Assembly: GCA_947293975.1 (NCBI GenBank)
Contig: CAMYPV010000076.1
Coordinates: 1-5,091, forward strand
Direction: 5' to 3'
DNA: 5,091 nucleotides
From: an uncultured Ezakiella sp.
GTDB lineage: Bacteria > Bacillota > Clostridia > Tissierellales > Peptoniphilaceae
In this document: piece after piece, positions 1-5,046 of the stretch
Layout of the letters: each line of letters begins with the position of its first letter
Numbering within the stretch: position 1 is the stretch's first letter
The notes under the pieces: generated by a model
Seen by the model: the letters and a program-made list of their open reading frames with translations, nothing else
What the model was told of the DNA's origin: nothing
The model's database searches: none
Program-made: the position numbers and the translations under genes

Positions 1-69
1 CTTATATACAGAAATTTTTGGTAATAAAAAAATCTCCAAAAAATATTTATTTGTTGCGAATCTATTTTT

Positions 70-98
70 ATTGTAACATAATTTAAAATCTTTTACAA
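70..98 (-). promoter_or_regulatory. Possible divergent promoter reading toward the left edge
   Basis: On the minus strand a TTGTAA box (plus positions 93-98) lies exactly 17 bp from a TACAAT box (70-75), which is preceded by TGT, an extended -10 arrangement. That is 4 of 6 and 5 of 6 matches to the sigma-A consensus. A transcript would start near position 63 and leave the window at its left end. A GGAG-like element (minus strand, plus positions 33-37) follows, but no ATG comes after it inside the window, so the gene it would serve is not visible. In DNA this AT-rich, chance matches are common. Confidence 0.35.
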
Positions 99-183
99 AC
101 GAATATTGAAATGGCAAAAAACAAAAATAAAAATTAAATTTAACTGAAAAATAAAAACTTGCAGCATAAAATCAATATATTTA

Positions 184-192
184 TGGTATAAT
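184..192 (+). promoter_or_regulatory. Extended -10 promoter for the carrier/amidohydrolase unit
   Basis: TGG directly precedes a perfect TATAAT (187-192), which makes an extended -10 element. No good -35 box sits at 16-18 bp; the nearest candidate, TTGCAG at 159-164, is 22 bp away. Extended -10 promoters can work without a strong -35. Transcription would start near 199, immediately before the ribosome binding site, giving a 5' leader of only about 11 bases. Confidence 0.5.
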
Positions 193-199
193 ATTAATA

Positions 200-207
200 G
201 AGGTGAG
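200..207 (+). promoter_or_regulatory. Ribosome binding site fixing the KdgT-family start
   Basis: GAGGTG (200-205) lies 4 bases before the ATG at 210. A second in-frame ATG at 222 would be 16 bases away, too far for this site, so the ATG at 210 is preferred although the spacing is slightly short. Confidence 0.6.
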
Positions 208-209
208 TT

Positions 210-1157
210 ATGTTAAAATTTATGAGAAAAGTTCCTGCGGGGACATTATTAATTCCAATGCTAATCAGTGCATTGTTCAACACATTTTTGCCAGGCTTTT
301 TTGCTCAATGGGGCGGAATAAGCAAGGCATTTTTCACAACAAATGGTATTAATTATATTGTAGGATTGATTTGCTTATGCTCATCAACCGCACTTGATTT
401 TAAAGTCATCAAAAAAGTTATTAAAAAGCAAGGCGTATTGCTATTTTCAAAGATAATTGTATGCTTGGCATTAAGCATGGCTTTTATGAAAGTCTTTGGC
501 ATGGATGGTGTGCTTGGAATTTCTACAATTGCATTTGTAGCTGCAATTTGCTCAATCAATCCATCACTTTATTTGGCACTTACAGCTGATTATGGAACAG
601 AATCTGACCAAGCTGCATTTGGTTTGACAGGATTATTGTGTGTGCCAGCATTTCCATTGCTAATTTTTAGCATCTCAATGTCAGGTGGGGTTGATTGGAA
701 TCCAATCATTTCTACATTAATTCCAATTGTAATTGGTATTGCAATCGGAAATCTTGACAAAGAGCTTGCATCATTTTTGGGATCAAGCGTAAAGGTTCTT
801 ACAATTTTTATGGGTTGGAGCTTTGGCGCAGGCATTAATATCATTTCAGCATTTAAAGCTGGCTTATACGGTGTTATTATTACGGTTATTTTTTATGTTG
901 CAATGGTTCCAATTCTGTATTTTATTGAAACAAAAGTTTTAAAACACGACGGCGTATCGTCATTAAGTATGTGCTCGATTGCTGGTTTATCAGTTGCAAT
1001 TCCATCAATGATTGCAGAAGCATACCCTGCATACAGTTCATACGCTGCAAGTGCGACTGCACAAATTGCATTGGGCGTTGTTCTTACAAGTGTAATTACA
1101 CCAATTCTTGTAAAGGCACTCGCAAGCAGGAAAAATATACAAAAAAATATAAATTAG
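210..1157 (+). CDS. KdgT-family (2-keto-3-deoxygluconate permease-like) membrane carrier
   Basis: A 315-residue polytopic membrane protein with about ten hydrophobic segments (for example residues 11-28, 75-95, 138-157, 166-180, 218-238, 283-302). It resembles the 2-keto-3-deoxygluconate permease family, whose E. coli member KdgT has about 327 residues. Family-like features are the N-terminal KVPAGTLLIPM (7-17), GNLDKEL (180-186; GNLDPEL in E. coli), the AEAYPAY segment (269-275; AEMVPAF in E. coli), and a C-terminal segment ending TSVITPIL. Members are cytoplasmic-membrane, cation-coupled secondary carriers, classically for a pectin-derived sugar acid. No keto-deoxygluconate kinase or aldolase lies nearby. 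The partner gene is instead an amidohydrolase that starts 9 bases after this stop, so the real substrate may differ. Family assignment is firm; substrate is not. The TAG stop (1155-1157) overlaps the next gene's ribosome binding site. Confidence 0.85.
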   Translation: MLKFMRKVPAGTLLIPMLISALFNTFLPGFFAQWGGISKAFFTTNGINYIVGLICLCSSTALDFKVIKKVIKKQGVLLFSKIIVCLALSMAFMKVFGMDGVLGISTIAFVAAICSINPSLYLALTADYGTESDQAAFGLTGLLCVPAFPLLIFSISMSGGVDWNPIISTLIPIVIGIAIGNLDKELASFLGSSVKVLTIFMGWSFGAGINIISAFKAGLYGVIITVIFYVAMVPILYFIETKVLKHDGVSSLSMCSIAGLSVAIPSMIAEAYPAYSSYAASATAQIALGVVLTSVITPILVKALASRKNIQKNIN

Positions 1158-1161
1158 GAGG
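1155..1161 (+). promoter_or_regulatory. Stop codon fused to ribosome binding site (TAGGAGG)
   Basis: TAGGAGG contains both the carrier's stop codon and a near-perfect Shine-Dalgarno sequence (AGGAGG, 1156-1161), 5 bases before the amidohydrolase ATG at 1167. This favours translational coupling and supports the start at 1167. The metI/metQ junction has the same arrangement. Confidence 0.75.
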
Positions 1162-1166
1162 TTATT

Positions 1167-2336
1167 ATGAATAAATATTATGAAGAAGCTTTTAAATTAA
1201 AAGACGAAACTGTAAAAATGAGAAGAGAACTTCACCAAATTCCTGAGGTTGGTCTTGACATTCCAAAGACAAAAGAATATGTAAAGAAAAAATTGGAAGA
1301 CATGGGCCTTGAAGTTAAGGAATATGGTTCATCAGGCTTAAGCGCATTGATTAAAGGCAACAAAGGCGAAGGCAAGACAATATTGTTAAGAGCTGATATG
1401 GACGCGTTGCCAATGTGCGAAGAAAACGATTTACCATTTAAAGCAACAAATGGTTGTGCTCATACCTGTGGACATGATTTGCATGCAGCGATGTTATTGA
1501 CAGCAACAAAAATTATTCTTGAACACAAAGACGATTTCAAAGGCAACATTAAGTTGATGTTCCAACCAGCTGAAGAAATTTTTAAAGGTTCAAAGATGAT
1601 GATAAAAGAGGGCATACTCGAAAATCCTAAAGTTGATGCAGCATTTGCTATGCACACTGGACTTGACTTTGGCCCAGGCACAATAAGTTACAATGTTGGT
1701 TACATGACAACATCATGTGACAACTTTAAGATTGATATCAAAGGTAAGGGTGCACACGGTGCATATCCACACACAGGCATTGACCCGATCAATGCTGGCG
1801 TCATGATTTACCAACAATTTTCACAATTAATCAGCCGCGACAACACACCGCAAGCAACAACGACATTGACATTCGGTCAATTCTCTGCAGGTTCAAGCTC
1901 AAATATAATTCCAGAAACTGCAGTTATGCAAGGCACAATGAGAACTTATGATCCAGAAGTTCGTGAAAGATTAAAGACAAGAATGGTTGAAGTTATCGAA
2001 GGCGTACAAAAAGCAACACGCACAACAATTAATCTTGATTTCTTCTCTGGCGTTCCTAGTTTGTATTCAGATCCAGAACTCACACATGATTTTGTTGATA
2101 TAATTTCAAAGGCAGATCCAGATTTAGAATTGAAAGACGGATTAATCATAATGGCATCAGAAGATATGGCAGATGTTGCTGCAGAAGTTCCAACAGTATA
2201 TGTAATGAACAACTGCAAAGTTGAAGGCAATAATTTCTCGCACCACAACCCAGGAGTTTTGTTTAACGAAGACGCACTCCCTTATGGTGTAGGCACATTT
2301 GTATCATTTGCATTCGGATGGTTAAATAAAAATTAA
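1167..2336 (+). CDS. M20D-family metal-dependent amidohydrolase (N-acyl amino acid hydrolase type)
   Basis: A 389-residue cytoplasmic enzyme, full length for the M20D amidohydrolase group (hippurate hydrolase, N-acyl-amino acid and IAA-amino acid hydrolases), with no signal peptide. Visible motifs in order: RELHQIPEVG (20-29), RADMDALPM (75-83), TCGHDLHAAMLL (100-111), FQPAEE (132-137), AMHTGLDFGPGTI (161-173), the dimerisation-domain segment GKGAHGAYPHTGIDP (193-207), ASEDMADV (330-337) and SHHNPGVLFNEDALP (358-372). By analogy with characterised M20D enzymes, Cys101, His103, Glu137, His163 and His359 or His360 would hold the two metal ions, and Glu136 would be the general base. All are present, so the enzyme is probably active. 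The expected reaction is hydrolysis of an amide such as an N-acyl amino acid to amino acid plus carboxylate. Specificity cannot be read from sequence. It is co-transcribed with the carrier upstream and precedes the SAM-controlled methionine importer, so an acylated sulfur amino acid is possible. Confidence 0.9.
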   Translation: MNKYYEEAFKLKDETVKMRRELHQIPEVGLDIPKTKEYVKKKLEDMGLEVKEYGSSGLSALIKGNKGEGKTILLRADMDALPMCEENDLPFKATNGCAHTCGHDLHAAMLLTATKIILEHKDDFKGNIKLMFQPAEEIFKGSKMMIKEGILENPKVDAAFAMHTGLDFGPGTISYNVGYMTTSCDNFKIDIKGKGAHGAYPHTGIDPINAGVMIYQQFSQLISRDNTPQATTTLTFGQFSAGSSSNIIPETAVMQGTMRTYDPEVRERLKTRMVEVIEGVQKATRTTINLDFFSGVPSLYSDPELTHDFVDIISKADPDLELKDGLIIMASEDMADVAAEVPTVYVMNNCKVEGNNFSHHNPGVLFNEDALPYGVGTFVSFAFGWLNKN

Positions 2337-2357
2337 CAAAAACAAGAAAGTTTGATT

Positions 2358-2375
2358 AAGTGATCAAAATCACTT
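2358..2375. repeat. Inverted repeat touching the met promoter -35 box
   Basis: AAGTGAT (2358-2364) and ATCACTT (2369-2375) are perfect 7-bp inverted arms around CAAA. In RNA the stem can extend to 9 bp with one U-G pair (2356-2364 with 2369-2377). The right arm shares its last two bases with the TTGACA box. It could be an operator for a repressor or a remnant mRNA-end hairpin of the upstream genes. No T-run follows, so it is a poor intrinsic terminator. Confidence 0.45.
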
Positions 2376-2402
2376 GACAATATATGAACACTCGTATATA
2401 AT
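2374..2402 (+). promoter_or_regulatory. Consensus sigma-A promoter of the metNIQ operon
   Basis: TTGACA (2374-2379) and TATAAT (2397-2402) are both perfect consensus hexamers with the optimal 17-bp spacer. Transcription should start near 2409, just upstream of the SAM-I aptamer. A very strong promoter followed by a transcription-attenuating riboswitch is the usual S-box design, in which control is exerted after initiation. Confidence 0.88.
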
Positions 2403-2411
2403 TTAGCATGT

Positions 2412-2504
2412 AATATTCATCAAGAGTGGTGGAGGGACTGGCCCTATGAAGCCCGGCAACCTATTTAATTAGGTGCTAAATCCAGCGGTTTACCGAGAGA
2501 TGAT
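2412..2504 (+). ncRNA. SAM-I (S-box) riboswitch aptamer
   Basis: The conserved SAM-I core is plain: CAAGAGTGGTGGAGGGACTG (2421-2440), GGCCCTATGAAGCCCGGCAA (2440-2459), GGTGCTAAATCC (2472-2483) and GAGAGATGA (2495-2503). Helices can be drawn: P1 core 2417-2421 with 2499-2503, P3 2459-2463 with 2470-2474 around a TTTAAT loop, and P4 2486-2488 with 2493-2495. This class binds S-adenosylmethionine and turns off sulfur amino acid genes when it is abundant. The following terminator and metNIQ genes fit that role exactly. A GTG at 2473 in frame with metN lies inside the aptamer and is not a start. Confidence 0.97.
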
Positions 2505-2535
2505 CCGAATTAGCTTGCTTTTTGAACCCTCTCGG
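2493..2535 (+). promoter_or_regulatory. Antiterminator pairing of the SAM-I riboswitch
   Basis: CCGAGAG (2493-2499) is perfectly complementary to CTCTCGG (2529-2535), a 7-bp helix that can gain two more pairs past a bulged A at 2492. It uses the 3' strand of P4, the edge of P1, and the 5' arm of the terminator. It therefore cannot coexist with either the folded aptamer or the terminator. Without ligand this helix should form and allow read-through into metN. Confidence 0.75.
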
Positions 2536-2550
2536 AAGAGAGGGTTTTTT
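2525..2550 (+). terminator. Riboswitch-controlled intrinsic terminator upstream of metN
   Basis: A 9-bp stem, AACCCTCTC (2525-2533) with GAGAGGGTT (2538-2546), is closed by a GGAA tetraloop of the GNRA type and runs into six T residues (2545-2550). It sits between aptamer and metN, so SAM binding should end transcription here. Confidence 0.95.
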
Positions 2551-2557
2551 GATGAAG

Positions 2558-2564
2558 AGAGGAG
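2558..2564 (+). promoter_or_regulatory. metN ribosome binding site
   Basis: AGAGGAG lies 4 bases before the ATG at 2569 and fixes that ATG as the metN start, downstream of the terminator. It is part of a second copy of GAAGAGAGG (2535-2543 and 2554-2562). Bases 2557-2562 are therefore also complementary to the terminator's 5' arm (2528-2533). Confidence 0.8.
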
Positions 2565-2568
2565 TAGT

Positions 2569-3576
2569 ATGATAGAAGTAAAGAATTTAAAAAAGATTTA
2601 TAATGTTGACGGCAAACAATTTAGCGCAGTTGATGATGTAAATTTCAAAGTTCAAAAGGGAGAAATTTACGGCATAATTGGATTAAGTGGTGCTGGCAAG
2701 TCGACGGTAATTAGATGCATCAACCGACTCGATGAGCCAACAAGCGGTAGCATATTGATTGATGACAATGACATTGTAGGACTAAAAGCCAAAGAGCTCA
2801 TGGCAATTAGAAAAGACATTGCAATGATATTTCAACATTTCAATTTGTTTAATCAAATGACAGTTAAAGAAAATGTTTCGTATCCATTAAGACTTGCAGG
2901 TTGGGATAAGGAAAAAATAAATAAACGTGTGGATGAAATGCTAGAATTTGTTGAATTAAAAGACAAAAAAAATTCATACCCTTCAGAACTTTCTGGCGGA
3001 CAAAAGCAAAGAGTAGCAATTGCACGTGCATTATCAACCAACCCTAAAATCATCTTAAGTGACGAAGCAACATCAGCGCTTGACCCGAACACAACAAAAG
3101 ATATATGCGAGCTAATTAAAAGAACGGCAAGAGTTTACGGCACAACTGTAATTATGATTACACATCAGATGGAGGTTGCAAAAAGCATTTGCGACCGCAT
3201 CGCAGTTATGGAAAATGGAAAGATAGTTGAGGAGAACGAAACCGAAGAACTGTTTAGAAATCCAAAAAACAAAGTTACAAGATCGTTTATCGAGGGCATT
3301 TCAATTGCGGACGACAACGATTACCAAAACTATGATTCAAAAGGCAGGTTGGTAAGACTTAGTTACGATTACGAAACAGCACAAACTCCAATTATTTCTG
3401 AAATTTCAAAGAAATTTGACATTGAGATCAATATATTATCAGGAAACATCAACAAACTGAATGACACAAGCGTTGGTTATTTGATAGTTGATTTTATTGG
3501 AGAACCTAATGAAGTTCAAAAAGCGCTCGACTATTGTAAACAGGAAAAAATATTTATGGAGGTGCTAAATGTTTGA
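2569..3576 (+). CDS. metN: Methionine ABC transporter ATP-binding protein MetN
   Basis: A 335-residue ATPase of the methionine importer (E. coli MetN has 343). The nucleotide-binding domain shows Walker A GLSGAGKST (38-46), Q-loop Gln89 in IFQHFNLF, signature LSGGQKQR (141-148), Walker B IILSDE (161-166) followed by ATSALDP, and switch His199 in MITHQ. MITHQMEVAKSICDRIAVM is typical of this branch. Residues from about 261 to the end match the C-terminal NIL (ligand-sensing) domain that, in E. coli MetNI, binds methionine and inhibits transport when internal methionine is high. So import is probably controlled by both the riboswitch and protein feedback. The ATG at 2569 is chosen because the ribosome binding site precedes it; the reading frame stays open upstream to a GTG at 2473, but that stretch is aptamer and terminator RNA. 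The last 8 bases overlap metI. Confidence 0.96.
   Translation: MIEVKNLKKIYNVDGKQFSAVDDVNFKVQKGEIYGIIGLSGAGKSTVIRCINRLDEPTSGSILIDDNDIVGLKAKELMAIRKDIAMIFQHFNLFNQMTVKENVSYPLRLAGWDKEKINKRVDEMLEFVELKDKKNSYPSELSGGQKQRVAIARALSTNPKIILSDEATSALDPNTTKDICELIKRTARVYGTTVIMITHQMEVAKSICDRIAVMENGKIVEENETEELFRNPKNKVTRSFIEGISIADDNDYQNYDSKGRLVRLSYDYETAQTPIISEISKKFDIEINILSGNINKLNDTSVGYLIVDFIGEPNEVQKALDYCKQEKIFMEVLNV
3558..3564 (+). promoter_or_regulatory. metI ribosome binding site inside metN
   Basis: GGAGGTG, a perfect Shine-Dalgarno sequence, lies within the last metN codons, 4 bases before the metI ATG at 3569. With the 8-base overlap of the two genes it suggests translational coupling that keeps ATPase and permease in proportion. 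Confidence 0.8.
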
Positions 3577-4207
3577 TATATTAAAGCAAGCAACATTTGA
3601 AACCATCGCAATGGTATTTGTGTCATCACTGTTTGCAGTGCTTATAGGCATACCGGTGGGGCTAATACTCTTTGCAACAAAAAAAGACTCGATTGCCGAG
3701 AATGAATTTGTATATAGAATTTTGGATATTACAATAAATATAGCAAGAAGTATGCCATTTGTAATCTTAATGATCGTGGTATTTCCACTTGCAAAACTAA
3801 TAGTAGGCAAAAAAATCGGAATGGTAGCGGCAATGGTTCCGCTATCAATAAGTGCAGCACCATTTGTCGCACGCATCATGGAAAACGCATTCTCAGACGT
3901 AGACAAGGGCATAATAGAAGCACTTAAAAGCATGGGCGCTGACAAAGTTGACATATTAAAAGTTGTATTAAAAGAAAGCACGCCAGCAGTAATCGACAAT
4001 ATTACAATGACAATTATAAATTTAATTGGATACTCAGCAATGGCAGGCGCATTGGGCGGCGGCGGATTGGGAGACATCGCAATAAGATACGGATGGAATA
4101 TGAACCAAACCGACATGCTCATGGGCGCAGTTGTAATTATTGTAATCATTGTACAAATTGTGCAATATATCGGCACAAAAATTTCAATTAAAGTAAATAA
4201 AAAGTAG
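3569..4207 (+). CDS. metI: Methionine ABC transporter permease MetI
   Basis: A 212-residue integral membrane protein (E. coli MetI has 217) with about five hydrophobic segments, near residues 11-37, 50-76, 83-104, 140-160 and 186-203. This is the small five-helix permease type that dimerises and pairs with two MetN subunits. The cytoplasmic coupling (EAA) loop is clear: EALKSMGADKVDILKVVLKE (117-136), which contacts the ATPase. The family-typical glycine run GALGGGGLGDIAIRYG (160-175) and ARSMPF (59-64) are present. The start overlaps the end of metN, with the ribosome binding site in metN coding sequence. The TAG stop (4205-4207) overlaps the metQ ribosome binding site. No truncation or frameshift is seen. 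Confidence 0.95.
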   Translation: MFDILKQATFETIAMVFVSSLFAVLIGIPVGLILFATKKDSIAENEFVYRILDITINIARSMPFVILMIVVFPLAKLIVGKKIGMVAAMVPLSISAAPFVARIMENAFSDVDKGIIEALKSMGADKVDILKVVLKESTPAVIDNITMTIINLIGYSAMAGALGGGGLGDIAIRYGWNMNQTDMLMGAVVIIVIIVQIVQYIGTKISIKVNKK

Positions 4208-4211
4208 GAGG
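4205..4211 (+). promoter_or_regulatory. Stop codon fused to metQ ribosome binding site (TAGGAGG)
   Basis: TAGGAGG carries the metI stop and an AGGAGG Shine-Dalgarno sequence (4206-4211), 5 bases before the metQ ATG. The gap of 9 bases between genes and the motif match those of the carrier/amidohydrolase junction at 1155-1161. Confidence 0.75.
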
Positions 4212-4216
4212 AAATT

Positions 4217-5008
4217 ATGAAAAAATTATTATTAACATTATTACTAGCATTAACATTTGTAGGCTGCGGCAAACAGTCAAGCGATTTAACAAAAATTAAA
4301 GTAGGCGTATCGCCAACACCACACGGAGAAATTATTGAAGCATTAAAACCAGAATTTGAAAAAGAAGGCATCGAAGTAGAAGTAATCACATTCACAGATT
4401 ATGTACAACCAAACTTAGCATTGGCAGACAAAGAAATTGACCTAAACTTCTTCCAACACGAACCATATTTAAAAGAATTCTGTACATCAAGAAATCTTGA
4501 CTTAGTAAATATTGGCGGCATTCACCTTGAACCAATCGGATTTTATTCAAAGAAAGTAAAATCAATCGAAGAATTACAAGACGGAGCAGAAATAATTATT
4601 CCAAACGATCCAACAAATGGAATCAGAGCATTAAGATTATTACAAGATGCTGGCTTAATTAAACTAAGAGATTATAACGATGACAATCAAACTGAAAAAG
4701 ACGTTGTAGAAAACCCAAAGAATATAAAAATCACAGCAGTAGACGCAAACGCAGTTGCAAAAGCATACGAAGACGTTGACGGCGGAGTAATTAACAGCAA
4801 CTATGCAATCGGAGCAGGATTACATCCAAAAACAGACGCAATCGTAGTTGAAAAAACAGAAGGCAATCCAAACGTAAACATCATCGCAGCAAGAGCAGAA
4901 GATAAAGACAACGAACTATACAAAAAATTCGTAAAAGTATTACAATCTGAAGCATGCAAAAAATTCATAAATAAAAAATATGACGGAGCAGTAATACCAT
5001 CATTCTAA
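4217..5008 (+). CDS. metQ: Methionine-binding lipoprotein MetQ (NlpA family)
   Basis: A 263-residue substrate-binding lipoprotein. Residues 1-16 form a short lipoprotein signal peptide (KK, a Leu-rich core, then FVGC), with Cys17 the expected lipidated, membrane-anchoring residue. The mature part follows the NlpA/MetQ family closely: KVGVSPTPHGEI (28-39), FTDYVQPNLAL (59-69), NFFQHEPYL (77-85), IPNDPTNGIRALRLLQDAG (128-146), VINSNYAIGAGL (191-202) and the C-terminal YDGAVIPSF (255-263). Phe78/79, His81, Tyr84, Arg137 and Asn193/Asn195 occupy the motifs that line the methionine pocket in characterised homologues. Some family members bind D-methionine or a methionine dipeptide, but the SAM-I riboswitch and MetNI partners favour methionine. 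Codon third positions lean strongly to A (TTA, GCA, GTA, ACA, CCA), more than in the first gene of the window. It is the last gene of the operon, with a terminator right after it. Confidence 0.95.
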   Translation: MKKLLLTLLLALTFVGCGKQSSDLTKIKVGVSPTPHGEIIEALKPEFEKEGIEVEVITFTDYVQPNLALADKEIDLNFFQHEPYLKEFCTSRNLDLVNIGGIHLEPIGFYSKKVKSIEELQDGAEIIIPNDPTNGIRALRLLQDAGLIKLRDYNDDNQTEKDVVENPKNIKITAVDANAVAKAYEDVDGGVINSNYAIGAGLHPKTDAIVVEKTEGNPNVNIIAARAEDKDNELYKKFVKVLQSEACKKFINKKYDGAVIPSF

Positions 5009-5015
5009 AACACAA

Positions 5016-5046
5016 ACTCGAATCGCAAAAACGGTTCGAGTTTTTT
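5016..5046 (+). terminator. Intrinsic terminator of the metNIQ operon, possibly bidirectional
   Basis: A 10-bp stem, ACTCGAATCG (5016-5025) with CGGTTCGAGT (5032-5041), one U-G pair included, closes a CAAAAA loop and runs into six T residues (5041-5046). It begins 7 bases after the metQ stop. On the minus strand the same hairpin is followed by a weaker T-rich run (complement of 5006-5015), so it may also serve a convergent gene. Confidence 0.93.

Noticed and set aside
15..42. TTTTTGG (15-21) and CCAAAAA (36-42) as a terminator or operator
   Set aside because: The stem is only 7 bp, mostly A-T, with a 14-base loop. Such repeats are expected by chance in sequence this AT-rich.
2..76. Open plus-strand frame at the left edge ending at TAA (74-76), as the 3' end of an upstream gene
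   Set aside because: Only 24 codons, rich in Lys, Phe and Leu as AT-rich DNA gives by chance. A second frame is equally open, and no terminator follows.
54..82. Plus-strand TTGCGA/CATAAT pair with 17-bp spacing as a further promoter
   Set aside because: Only 4 of 6 and 5 of 6 matches without an extended -10. In this AT-rich stretch that is weak, and it overlaps the better minus-strand candidate.
159..192. TTGCAG at 159-164 as the -35 partner of TATAAT at 187-192
   Set aside because: The spacer is 22 bp, outside the working range of about 16-18 bp for sigma-A.
971..1174. Plus-strand open frame of 67 codons with many Cys, overlapping the end of the carrier gene
   Set aside because: It is an out-of-frame reading of the KdgT-family gene with low-complexity Cys/Asn/Lys content and no ribosome binding site.
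1946..2248. Minus-strand open frame of 100 codons within the amidohydrolase gene
   Set aside because: It sits inside a gene with all its catalytic motifs intact and shows no domain or start signal of its own.
2473..2568. GTG at 2473 in frame with metN, which would add 32 residues
   Set aside because: The stretch is SAM-I aptamer and terminator. The GTG has no ribosome binding site, the extra residues are not MetN-like, and the ATG at 2569 has a good site.
3565..4395. Long minus-strand open frame of 276 codons opposite metI and metQ
   Set aside because: It lies wholly over two well-recognised genes. Its composition (Ile, Ser, Thr and Asn rich) is what the reverse complement of A-ending codons gives, and it has no recognisable motif.
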